Part shown: positions 8,232 through 16,507 of the stretch, piece by piece
Position numbering within the stretch: the first letter of the stretch is position 1
Layout of the letters: each line of letters starts with the position of its first letter
Source of the DNA: Tenacibaculum maritimum NCIMB 2154
GTDB taxonomy: Bacteria > Bacteroidota > Bacteroidia > Flavobacteriales > Flavobacteriaceae
DNA length: 64,000 nucleotides
NCBI RefSeq assembly: GCF_900119795.1
Contig: NZ_LT634361.1
Span: 1,860,001 to 1,924,000 of the forward strand
Direction: 5' to 3'
The notes under the pieces: generated by a model
Databases searched by the model: none
The model's input: the letters and a program-made list of their open reading frames with translations, nothing else
What the model was told of the DNA's origin: nothing
Position numbers and translations under genes: made by a program

Positions 8232-11200
8232 TTAGAAAATATAACGCAATCCTAGTTGTACTTGCCAACGAGAAAGTAAACTAGAATCATACCCAAATGT
8301 TTCTCTTAACTTCCCATCAAAAGTATAGGTAGGTGTATTGGTATCATCAACACTTACCCCAATTGGTTGTACACTTCTAGGCTGCTGCACCAATCCCCAC
8401 TCTGAATTTATTAAATTTCCTATATTTAAAACATCTACGCTAAATTGAATGGTATTTTCTTTAGATTCAGAAACTTTAAAATTAAAATCTTGTAAAAGTT
8501 TAAGATCCCACTTTCCTCTCCATGGCGATAATGCCCCATAGCGCTCAACATACTGTCCTCTTCTACTATTTAAGTATTCATCTTGAGAAATATAAGCATT
8601 AAAATCTTCACCTTGTCCTGCACCAGAAAACTGCATTAAAGCGATTTCATCTTCTGTAGGCACATATAATAAATCATTTGCCCTAGCCCCGTCATTATTA
8701 ATATCTCCTCCATAAGTATAGCTAAACCTTCCACCTTGCGCGTACTCAAAAAATGTAGAAATTGTAGTTGCATATTTTCCAGCTCCATAAGTAAACTTTT
8801 TAGAAGCTACTCCAATAATACGATGCTTATCTCCATATTTAGAATTTGCTAAAACATCATTATTAACATTTCCCAAAGCAGGGTTAAAAGCGAAGGCATC
8901 TCCTGTAATTTCAGCCTCAATAGAATTCACATCTTTAGAATTCAAATAATTATAAGCCACAGAGGTATATACCCCATTATTAAATGATTTCTGTAATTTC
9001 AAAGAAGCATTAAATGCGTACCCTTTATTAGAATTTGTTAATACATAAGCATTTCCTCTTTCGGTGGTTCCCCAAGGAGCCACCCAATGAGAATGATCCC
9101 CTTCTAAATAAATAGCTCTACCATCAACACCTGATAAAGTTCCTGAAGGAGCTTTTAACCCCCAATTTTGAACATGAATTCCATTAATATCTTTAGTGTA
9201 AGACAAATCAGTAGAAGCGATGACTCCATTTTCAAATTTATAATCCAGTCCTAAACTTGTTCTCCAAACTTGTGGGAATTTAAAATCAGAGTCAACTACT
9301 TGGTAAAAGAATTGATCTACACCTCCTACTTGATTTCCAATCCATACAAAAGGTAAACGACCTGTAAATAACCCTGTTCCTCCACGTAATTGAGCAGTAT
9401 TATCCCCCTTAATATCCCAATTAAAACCAACTCTAGGTGAAATTAACCAGTTATTCGAAGGCATTTTAGTAGAGTCAAAATAAGTTGAATTTCCCGTAGC
9501 TGGGTCAAAATACTCTATTGTAGGATTATACGATTCTGTGTTTTCTGTATCTATAAATTTCTGTGCTAATTCAGAAGTATTAAAGAACATTGGCTTGTCA
9601 AAACGAACTCCATAAGTTACCTTAAATGCATCATTTACTTCCCATTCATCTTGTACATAAAAAGCCAATTGACCAAAGTTCATTTCCGCTAAGTTCCATC
9701 CTCCATCTACACCTGAACCTAATCTGTTTTTAGTATTGAACGTATTCAACGCATTTACAAAAGCAGCAGCATAATTGTTTACATCAAAAGCAGCAATATC
9801 TACATTTCCAAAAACATCAAAGCCATATCCTTTTAAGTTAAAAGAATTTTCAAACATAAATTTCTCAAAAGAGAAACCTACTGTAAGCGTATGATCTCCT
9901 TTAAAAAAGTTCATATTGTTAGTTACCTGAAAAACTCTCTGATCCAATACATTATGAATAGAAAATGGCTCATGACCTGCTATGATATAAGGTGTATCAT
10001 CTTTATAAATATTCAATACAGGTGCTGGCGCTGAAAAAGGAGTACGTGAATCATTAAACTTCGTATAACCAATTTGTAATTTATTCGTCGTTTCTTCATT
10101 AAATGCTGAATTAACCTCTACTAGAAACGAATTTATTTTGTTGTTAATAGTGTATCCTGAATTTTGGAATTGAAGCGTATTAAAACTTGGCCCTCTCCTA
10201 TTGATTGCTGTAGGATGCGCCGGTTTATCTTTAAAAGCGTTTAAAAAATTATAGACAAAAGATAAGCGATGCTTATCATTAATATTCCAATCCAATTTAA
10301 AAAGTCCTTTAGTAGAACCTCCATCATGAGTAAACCCTTCATAAGCTCCTGGATCATATCCTATTGATCTTAAAGCATTTCTAACATCAATTAAATCTTG
10401 TTCTAAAACACGTGATTCATTTATTTGGTTAGTTCCTCTATTAGGCAACCAAGATTGTGCTAAATCTGTTCTTTCATCCTTTTCAAAATTCGCAAAGAAA
10501 AACAATTTATTTTCTACGATAGGCCCTCCTAAACTTATTCCATATTGACTTTGGGTCAACTTAGGTTTAAAAATCTCTTGGTTTTTTATTTTTCCTCCCG
10601 TTAAATCCTCATTCCTATAAAACCCATATACAGTTCCTTTAAACTCGTTTGTACCACTTTTAGTTACAGCATCAACAGAAGCTCCTGTAAAACCAGAAAG
10701 AGTTACATCGTAAGGTGCTACTGATACAGATATTTGTTCTATTGCATCTAAAGAAATCGGTTGCGATCCTGTTTGCCCTCCTGGAGTAGCTGCATCCAAC
10801 CCAAATGGGTTATTAAAAATAGATCCATCTAATGAAAAATTATTGAATTGATCATTTCTTCCTCCAAAAGAATTCCCACTTGCAGTGGGTTCCAAACGCG
10901 TAAAGTCAGAAGCCGAACGAGAAATCGTAGGTAATGTTTTTAATTGTAGTGCACTAACACTTGTTTGCGCCCCTGTTCTATCATTGTTAAAAACCTTACT
11001 TTTAGAAGAAGAAATCACTATTTCTTCCAATTGTTCTCCATCTTCTGACAAAACACCATTAACGTTGGTTGTTTTTCCTAAGGTTAAAAAAATGTTCCCT
11101 ACTTCTTGAGATTTAAACCCTACATAACTAAATGTTACTTTATAAGGCCCTCCTACTCTTAAGTTAGGAATTGTGTATTTACCATTATCTTGTGCTACAG

Positions 11201-11372
11201 CTCCAGAAACGGTACCTGTTGGCATGTGCAGTACAACTATATTTGCCCCAAATAGAGGCTCTCCCAAGTTGTCTGTTACTATTCCTTTTATTTTTGATGT
11301 CGTTACTTGAGCATATCCTCCAAAGTTGACTAAAAAAATAAAAGAGAACATCATAAATAATGTTTTCTTCAT
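8232..11372 (-). CDS. Oar-type TonB-dependent outer-membrane receptor
   Basis: The 1046-residue protein has a signal peptide (about 1-21), a carboxypeptidase-regulatory-like domain (about 24-110: TSKIKGIVTDNLGEPLFGANI), a plug domain (about 125-245, with GGRNDQFNNFSLDGSIFNN), and a long beta-barrel ending in the aromatic terminus LGLRYIF that BAM recognises. The layout and the motifs VDAVTKSGTNEFKGTVYGFYRNEDLTG are of the Oar/OmpA-related TonB receptor group. These import large or scarce substrates with TonB energy; the substrate cannot be read, because no SusD partner or enzyme lies beside it. Some Oar-like proteins bind cell-surface or protease-processed ligands. It is monocistronic. Confidence 0.9.
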   Translation of the reverse strand: MKKTLFMMFSFIFLVNFGGYAQVTTSKIKGIVTDNLGEPLFGANIVVLHMPTGTVSGAVAQDNGKYTIPNLRVGGPYKVTFSYVGFKSQEVGNIFLTLGKTTNVNGVLSEDGEQLEEIVISSSKSKVFNNDRTGAQTSVSALQLKTLPTISRSASDFTRLEPTASGNSFGGRNDQFNNFSLDGSIFNNPFGLDAATPGGQTGSQPISLDAIEQISVSVAPYDVTLSGFTGASVDAVTKSGTNEFKGTVYGFYRNEDLTGGKIKNQEIFKPKLTQSQYGISLGGPIVENKLFFFANFEKDERTDLAQSWLPNRGTNQINESRVLEQDLIDVRNALRSIGYDPGAYEGFTHDGGSTKGLFKLDWNINDKHRLSFVYNFLNAFKDKPAHPTAINRRGPSFNTLQFQNSGYTINNKINSFLVEVNSAFNEETTNKLQIGYTKFNDSRTPFSAPAPVLNIYKDDTPYIIAGHEPFSIHNVLDQRVFQVTNNMNFFKGDHTLTVGFSFEKFMFENSFNLKGYGFDVFGNVDIAAFDVNNYAAAFVNALNTFNTKNRLGSGVDGGWNLAEMNFGQLAFYVQDEWEVNDAFKVTYGVRFDKPMFFNTSELAQKFIDTENTESYNPTIEYFDPATGNSTYFDSTKMPSNNWLISPRVGFNWDIKGDNTAQLRGGTGLFTGRLPFVWIGNQVGGVDQFFYQVVDSDFKFPQVWRTSLGLDYKFENGVIASTDLSYTKDINGIHVQNWGLKAPSGTLSGVDGRAIYLEGDHSHWVAPWGTTERGNAYVLTNSNKGYAFNASLKLQKSFNNGVYTSVAYNYLNSKDVNSIEAEITGDAFAFNPALGNVNNDVLANSKYGDKHRIIGVASKKFTYGAGKYATTISTFFEYAQGGRFSYTYGGDINNDGARANDLLYVPTEDEIALMQFSGAGQGEDFNAYISQDEYLNSRRGQYVERYGALSPWRGKWDLKLLQDFNFKVSESKENTIQFSVDVLNIGNLINSEWGLVQQPRSVQPIGVSVDDTNTPTYTFDGKLRETFGYDSSLLSRWQVQLGLRYIF

Positions 11373-11400
11373 AATTGTATTGTTTTTGTTTTAGTTGGCT

Positions 11401-11408
11401 CAAATGTA
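11401..11408 (-). promoter_or_regulatory. -7 promoter box of TonB receptor gene
   Basis: On the minus strand this reads TACATTTG, matching TAnnTTTG, 29 bases before the receptor ATG. It directly abuts the rplI terminator. No TTG is found at the usual spacing. Confidence 0.45.
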
Positions 11409-11414
11409 AACAAT

Positions 11415-11445
11415 AAAAAAGCCCACTCTAATGAGCGGGCTTTTA
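11415..11445 (-). terminator. Terminator of rpsF-rpsR-rplI operon
   Basis: GC-rich stem AAAGCCC-CTC / GAG-GGGCTTT with a TAAT loop and one mismatch, between A and T runs, so it can act in both directions. On the minus strand it follows the rplI stop codon. Confidence 0.75.
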
Positions 11446-11473
11446 TTTTATTAACATGTATTTAACAGTCTTT

Positions 11474-11923
11474 TTACTTTTCAGCAACTACTTCAAATAC
11501 AATATCAACAACAACAGTTCTATGTAAACGAACCGCTGCATTATATTTTCCTAATCTTTTTACTGTACCTCCAGTTACTTTGATAAATTTCTTATCTACT
11601 TCTGTACCTTCTTTAGCTAAAGCTTGTGCAACATCAATGTTGTTTACAGAACCAAATAATTTATCACCTGAACCTACTTTAGAAGAAATTTTGATTTCAT
11701 AACCTTTAACAGCTTCAGCAACTTTAGTTGCATCTTCTACTAATTTAGCTTCTTTAAAAGCACGTTGCTTTAAGTTTTCTGCTAATACCTTTTTAGCAGA
11801 TGAAGTAGCTAATACTGCATATCCTCGAGGGATTAAGAAATTTCTACCGTAACCGTTTTTTACAGTCACAACATCATCTTTAAAACCTAAGTTTTCTACG
11901 TCTTGTCTTAATATTAATTCCAT
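11474..11923 (-). CDS. rplI: 50S ribosomal protein L9
   Basis: The 149-residue protein starts MELILRQDVENLGFKDD and continues with VKNGYGRNFLIPRGYA, the L9 signature that binds domain V of 23S rRNA. A long helix follows (AKKVLAENLKQRAFKEAK) leading to the C-terminal domain. The length is normal. It is the last gene of the rpsF-rpsR-rplI operon, ahead of a strong hairpin terminator. Confidence 0.98.
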   Translation of the reverse strand: MELILRQDVENLGFKDDVVTVKNGYGRNFLIPRGYAVLATSSAKKVLAENLKQRAFKEAKLVEDATKVAEAVKGYEIKISSKVGSGDKLFGSVNNIDVAQALAKEGTEVDKKFIKVTGGTVKRLGKYNAAVRLHRTVVVDIVFEVVAEK

Positions 11924-11941
11924 AATTCTCTACTTCTTTAA

Positions 11942-12238
11942 TTATTTTAACATATCTCCAACGTAAGGCATTAACGCTAAATGACGCGCTCTTTTAATTG
12001 CTTGTGCAACTTTACGTTGATATTTTAATGATGTTCCTGTTAAACGTCTTGGCAAAATTTTACCTTGTTCATTTACTAAATACATTAAGAAATCAGCATC
12101 TTTATAATCAATATACTTGATACCTTTTTTCTTAAAACGACAGTATTTAGCTTCTTTTTTAGTTTCAATATCAAGCGGAGTTAAATAACGTACATCCCCT
12201 TGTTTATTTGCTTTTGATTGTTGTTCTATTGTAGACAT
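11942..12238 (-). CDS. rpsR: 30S ribosomal protein S18
   Basis: At 98 residues it is the longer S18 form usual in Bacteroidota. The core [17 protein letters not shown] and the C-terminal [27 protein letters not shown] are the S18 signature that contacts S6 and 16S rRNA. It lies three bases downstream of rpsF, so the two are translationally close. Bacteroidota translate many mRNAs without a Shine-Dalgarno site, and none is obvious here. Confidence 0.98.
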   Translation of the reverse strand: MSTIEQQSKANKQGDVRYLTPLDIETKKEAKYCRFKKKGIKYIDYKDADFLMYLVNEQGKILPRRLTGTSLKYQRKVAQAIKRARHLALMPYVGDMLK

Positions 12239-12241
12239 ACC

Positions 12242-12583
12242 TTATTTTTTAGTAGATTTTACACGTGCTCTTCTCTTTTCAGCCCAAGCAGCAGCATGTT
12301 TGTCTAATTTAACAGTTAAATAACGCATCACGCTATCATCTCTTCTAAACTCAAGCTCAAATGGAGCAATAGCATCTCCAGCTACTTTAAACTCTAATAA
12401 GTGATAAAATCCACTTTTCTTTTTTTGAATTGGGTATGCTAATTTTTTTAAGCCCCAATCTTCTTTAGAAATCATCTCGGCACCTTTAGAAACCAAATAG
12501 TCCTCGAACTTTTGTACTGTCTCCTTTATCTGAGTATCAGATAAAACGGGATTCAAAATGAAAACAGTTTCGTAATGATTCAT
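12242..12583 (-). CDS. rpsF: 30S ribosomal protein S6
   Basis: The 113-residue protein starts NHYETVFILNPVLSDTQIKE and contains WGLKKLAYPIQKKKSGFYHL, standard S6 features. S6 binds S18 on the platform of the 30S subunit, which fits its position as first gene of the S6-S18-L9 operon. The C-terminal basic tail (EKRRARVKSTKK) may extend along rRNA. A TAnnTTTG box lies just upstream. Confidence 0.98.
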   Translation of the reverse strand: MNHYETVFILNPVLSDTQIKETVQKFEDYLVSKGAEMISKEDWGLKKLAYPIQKKKSGFYHLLEFKVAGDAIAPFELEFRRDDSVMRYLTVKLDKHAAAWAEKRRARVKSTKK

Positions 12584-12608
12584 AATTAAATATTTTATTT
12601 TAAGCCTG

Positions 12609-12616
12609 CAAACTTA
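12609..12616 (-). promoter_or_regulatory. -7 promoter box of rpsF operon
   Basis: The minus strand reads TAAGTTTG, a match to TAnnTTTG, 25 bases upstream of the rpsF start codon. The -33 region is not a clear TTG. Confidence 0.5.
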
Positions 12617-12752
12617 CATTTTTTTATTCATTTAGTCGATATTATTTGTATGTTTTTTATGTTATTTCTATCAAATTTATTCTTTTCCTTCTGCAAAATA
12701 GAAATAACTCCCTTATATAAAAAACATTAACCTCCCATTAAGCGCTATATTC

Positions 12753-15200
12753 TTAGTAAGCATCTATATCTAAAATAAAGCGAATAGCTCTAAACTCTCC
12801 TATAGCTTCAAAAGTATTCTTTATTTTTTGAACTTCTTTTTTTGTTTTTCCTAATGACTGCTTAGGTGGTATTTTAATGATTAAGTTTTTAATGTACTGA
12901 TTTCTTATTCTAGAAACAGCGGGAGCAGTTGGCCCTAGTACATTTTCTCTAAATACATTTTGAAATGCCCTAGCCAACCAATTAATACCTGTATCTACCT
13001 TCACATAATCTTTATGTTTCAATGTTATTTTAATCAGCCTATAATAAGGAGGATAATGATATTGCCAACGTTCTTGTAGTTGCTCTTTATACATTGCTGC
13101 ATAATTCGTTGTAGAAACCTGCTGTAATATTTGATGATACGGGTTATATGTTTGTATTGCTACCTTTCCTTGTTCTTTTGATCTTCCTGCTCTTCCTGAA
13201 ACTTGCACCATCGTTTGAAATGCTCTTTCATGCGCTCTAAAATCAGGAAAATTCAACATTGAATCGGCATTTAAAATTCCAACTAAAGAAACATTTTCAA
13301 AATCTAAGCCTTTAGAAAGCATTTGTGTTCCTACTAAAATATCTATTTCTTGCGCTTCAAACGCTCCAATTATTTTTTGATATCCATATTTTCCTCTGGT
13401 CGTGTCTAAATCCATACGACCAATAGCATATTTTGGAAACAATTCTTTAAGCTCTAATTCTATTTGCTCCGTTCCAAAACCTTTTGTATCTAAATCTGGT
13501 CTTCCACAAGCTGCACAAGTATTAGGCATAGCTCTTTGATAATTACAGTAATGACACTTTAACTCTCTCCTAAACTTATGAAAAGTCAAACTTACATCAC
13601 AATTCGGACACTGAGGGGATGTTCCGCAACTAGTACATTCTACTACTGGTGAGAATCCTCTCCTATTTTGAAACAAGATAACTTGCTTTTTTGCTTCTAA
13701 TGTCTCTTCAATCAATGCTAGCATTCTGTCAGAAAAATGCTTAGTCATTAATCTTTTTTTATGCTTTTCCTTAACATCTATCAATTCTATTTTAGGCAAT
13801 TGGACATTTCCAAAACGCCTATTTAACGCTACAAAACCATATTTGCCTTGCTTTGCATTGAAATAACTTTCTAAAGAAGGGGTTGCTGAGCCTAGTACTA
13901 CTTTAGCTTTATGTATATGTGCTAATATAATAGCTGCATCTCTTCCATTATATCTCGGAGAAGGCTCAAATTGCTTATAAGATGTTTCGTGTTCTTCATC
14001 TACTATAATCAAACCTAAATTTGAAAAGGGTAAAAACACAGCTGACCTGGCTCCTAAAACAATTTGTGCTTTCGCTTTATTTTCTAATACATTATTCCAT
14101 ACTTCTACCCGTTCATTCATTGAGTATTTTGAATGAAAAACTGCTACTTGGCTTCCAAAATAATTCTGCAAACGCATTATAATTTGGGTTGTCAATGCTA
14201 TTTCTGGCAATAAAAATAGTACTTGCTTCCCTAAATTGATAGTTTCTTGAATCAATTTTACATAAACTTCCGTTTTACCAGAGCCTGTAATTCCATGCAG
14301 TAACACGGTTTCTTTTTCTTGAAAACATGTTTTAATTTCATGAAATGCCTTTTCTTGAAAAACGTTTAACTCTTTTAGTTTACTAGCACTTCCTTCATAC
14401 TGAACTCTATCTGTTTGAATATGATAAAATTCAAAAATCTCCTTGATAACCAATGTTTTTAAAACAGCCGAAGATACGCCTGATTTGCTTTCTAATTCCT
14501 TTGCTTTTATCGGTTTTTTAGAAACTGCTAATTGAAAATACCCCAATACGGCTTCTTTTTGTTTTTTTGCTCTCGATAGTTTTTCCAAAAGCTCCTGTAA
14601 CCCTTCTTTTGAAATATATTTTTTTTGCAGACGAACATACTTTACCAACTTCGGTTTATAAACTTCGTATATTTCTTCTTTTATAAAAAGAACATTCTTT
14701 TTTATCAATTCATTAATAATAGGCAATACAGTTTTCTTTCCTAGAATATCAACTACTTGATGAATTGTCAATTGTGATTGATTTTGTAAAGCTTCAAATA
14801 TTAAATATTCTTCATCTGATAAAGCTACTTCTTCTTGATACGTTTCATTTTTATAAATAATCGTTTCACTTTCTAGCAAAAAAGCAGAAGGTAAAGATGC
14901 CTTATAAACATCTCCTAAAGGACACAAATAGTATGTCGAAATCCATTGCCAATGTTGTAACTGTTTTTCATTTACAAGAGAACTTTCTTCTAATATCTGA
15001 TAAATTTCTTTTGCTTTGTACGCTATTGGTGCAACATTATGGATACGAAGAACCAAAGCAGTATATATTTTACTTTTTCCAAAAGGTACTGCTACTCGCA
15101 TTCCTTTTCTTAAAAAATCTGCTTCTGCTTTTGTAACCGAATAAGTAAAGGTTTTTTGCAGAGGGATCGGTAATATGACGTCTATAAAATGGATAACTAT
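12753..15200 (-). CDS. priA: Primosomal replication restart helicase PriA, unusual start codon
   Basis: PriA reloads the replisome at stalled forks. The protein has the N-terminal 3'-end-binding domain, helicase Walker A (HGITGSGKTEVY), DEEH box (VDEEHETSYKQ), the eight-cysteine zinc module (CTSCGTSPQCPNCD, then CHYCNYQ and CAACGRPD) and helicase motifs V-VI (GTQMLSKGLDFENV, QVSGRAGR). The first ATG in frame is at 15099-15101, but about 30 conserved residues lie upstream in the same frame (HFIDVILPIPLQKTFTYS), the normal PriA N-terminus. That frame is closed by TAA at 15210-15212 and has no ATG, GTG or TTG before it. I set the start at ATA 15198-15200 (ATC at 15192-15194 is equally possible). 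Confidence 0.9.
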   Translation of the reverse strand: MVIHFIDVILPIPLQKTFTYSVTKAEADFLRKGMRVAVPFGKSKIYTALVLRIHNVAPIAYKAKEIYQILEESSLVNEKQLQHWQWISTYYLCPLGDVYKASLPSAFLLESETIIYKNETYQEEVALSDEEYLIFEALQNQSQLTIHQVVDILGKKTVLPIINELIKKNVLFIKEEIYEVYKPKLVKYVRLQKKYISKEGLQELLEKLSRAKKQKEAVLGYFQLAVSKKPIKAKELESKSGVSSAVLKTLVIKEIFEFYHIQTDRVQYEGSASKLKELNVFQEKAFHEIKTCFQEKETVLLHGITGSGKTEVYVKLIQETINLGKQVLFLLPEIALTTQIIMRLQNYFGSQVAVFHSKYSMNERVEVWNNVLENKAKAQIVLGARSAVFLPFSNLGLIIVDEEHETSYKQFEPSPRYNGRDAAIILAHIHKAKVVLGSATPSLESYFNAKQGKYGFVALNRRFGNVQLPKIELIDVKEKHKKRLMTKHFSDRMLALIEETLEAKKQVILFQNRRGFSPVVECTSCGTSPQCPNCDVSLTFHKFRRELKCHYCNYQRAMPNTCAACGRPDLDTKGFGTEQIELELKELFPKYAIGRMDLDTTRGKYGYQKIIGAFEAQEIDILVGTQMLSKGLDFENVSLVGILNADSMLNFPDFRAHERAFQTMVQVSGRAGRSKEQGKVAIQTYNPYHQILQQVSTTNYAAMYKEQLQERWQYHYPPYYRLIKITLKHKDYVKVDTGINWLARAFQNVFRENVLGPTAPAVSRIRNQYIKNLIIKIPPKQSLGKTKKEVQKIKNTFEAIGEFRAIRFILDIDAY

Positions 15201-15219
15201 ACTGTTTTTTTACACCAAC

Positions 15220-15227
15220 CAAAACTA
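15220..15227 (-). promoter_or_regulatory. -7 promoter box upstream of priA
   Basis: The minus strand reads TAGTTTTG, matching TAnnTTTG. Transcription would start near 15213-15216, just before the inferred non-standard priA start region. That makes initiation within 15192-15209 plausible. Confidence 0.45.
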
Positions 15228-15616
15228 CATAAATTTCGCTATATTGTAAACGGATTTTTTAAGATGGTTACGACAACAGAGAAGACAGGGTTCTTATTGA
15301 ATTATAATGGCGGATAAAAGATAATTCATTTAATTTCTAATTATATATACGAGCGCCATTTTTATTGAACCTGGTACATTACAGCTTTAAAACAGACTCA
15401 AATTCCTAGCAAAATAGTTTGAGCTACTAATAATCCTGTTGCTGTAAAAGCAATAGGAAGGCAATCATCTAAAGAAATACCTAACAATAAAACTATATAT
15501 TTAAAAAACAGGACGCTTTCTTAGGTTAGAAACTCCTTTTGAATGGGATAAATCCATTCTCTCTTAAAATCAAAGGTATATTTTTCTTTATTTTAAAATT
15601 ATAAATAAGGGAGTCA
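15228..15616. other. Intergenic region, probably decayed
   Basis: No intact gene is visible in these 389 bases. On the minus strand short frames read like protein fragments (for example VLLLGISLDDCLPIAFTATG, a hydrophobic piece ending at a stop near 15415), which suggests a degraded membrane-protein gene. I cannot name the family. Confidence 0.3.
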
Positions 15617-15841
15617 TTAAGCCTTCTTTATTGTCTTCAAATATAATTTTTCTACCTTTTCTCTTGCCCAGGGGGTTCGTCTTAAAAATTTCAGACTAGA
15701 TTTATACGTAGGGTTATTATTAAAACAGTTTATCTTTATTATTGCTCCCAATCCTTCCCATCCATATTCTAAATACAGCTCTTCAAGAATGGTTGCCAAT
15801 TTTACCCCATGAAGAGGGTTATTAGGTTGTTCTTTACTCAT
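15617..15841 (-). CDS. VF530/DUF2132 family small protein
   Basis: The 74-residue protein matches the VF530 (DUF2132) family: [25 protein letters not shown], continuing with [28 protein letters not shown]. The family has a small helical fold first solved from Vibrio fischeri and has been suggested to bind DNA, but no function is established. The length is that of a complete family member. It is followed upstream by a small lipoprotein gene on the same strand, with an 85-base gap. Confidence 0.85.
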   Translation of the reverse strand: MSKEQPNNPLHGVKLATILEELYLEYGWEGLGAIIKINCFNNNPTYKSSLKFLRRTPWAREKVEKLYLKTIKKA

Positions 15842-15926
15842 TTTATATTAAATATTACCCAAGCGAATATCGTTTTTACAATATTATATTCCTAATTTTT
15901 ATATTACTTTAATTTATAACTCTTGT

Positions 15927-16427
15927 TTATTTCTCTTCCAAAATCAATCCTGTTTCGCAAGGCCCTATATATTGCCATACCCTACTATTTACACTAGGCT
16001 TTTCTCCTTCACTATACCATCTATTTTTATATAGATGTTTTTCAAACTTCACCAATATATACGGTTTCTCAAATTTTAAATTTGATTTCCAAAGAATAGC
16101 CTTAGAACAGTCCACAACATCCCCGTTGCAAAATGCAATTAACCTCCATGGATTATTCACCTCTTCTTTGGGTTCTTCTCCTTTTGTATACCATTTATTT
16201 CTATAAATCTTTCCTTTATAAAAAACAGTGGTACTTTTATAGGTATATTCTTTACAAGCCTTCCAAGGTTCCGAATTACAAACGCTTTCTTCATCCAGAA
16301 ACAAAGAGGAAGTTGACATTAAATCTCCTGCCACTCTATGGTCCTCCAATGACACTGGATTCTTTCTATTTTTACAAGCTAATAATAACAAAATTAAGAA
16401 AAAAACACGGGGAATATTTTCTTTCAT
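15927..16427 (-). CDS. Lipoprotein with two CBM5/12-like carbohydrate-binding repeats
   Basis: The 166-residue protein has a short hydrophobic leader and a lipobox ending at Cys18 (FLILLLLACKNRK). Two similar segments follow: one with VFYKGKIYRNKWYTKGEEP then PWRLIAFC, the other with VKFEKHLYKNRWYSEGEKP then VWQYIGPC. The W-Y-(T/S)-x-G-E-x-P pattern is that of chitin/cellulose-binding CBM5/12 modules, where aromatic residues stack on sugars. Four cysteines frame the repeats and could form disulphides. There is no catalytic domain. Surface binding of a polysaccharide is inferred. Confidence 0.6.
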   Translation of the reverse strand: MKENIPRVFFLILLLLACKNRKNPVSLEDHRVAGDLMSTSSLFLDEESVCNSEPWKACKEYTYKSTTVFYKGKIYRNKWYTKGEEPKEEVNNPWRLIAFCNGDVVDCSKAILWKSNLKFEKPYILVKFEKHLYKNRWYSEGEKPSVNSRVWQYIGPCETGLILEEK

Positions 16428-16507
16428 GTTTAAAATTTATTTAAAAAAGTAAGCATATTATAAGTGTATCTTTACTCATTAATAGCAATATTCTCTCTTC
16501 ATCGTTT

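Noticed and set aside
16133-16444. 103-residue plus-strand frame opposite the CBM-like lipoprotein
   Set aside because: It is antisense to the lipoprotein gene, which has a signal peptide, lipobox and repeats; the opposite frame has none.
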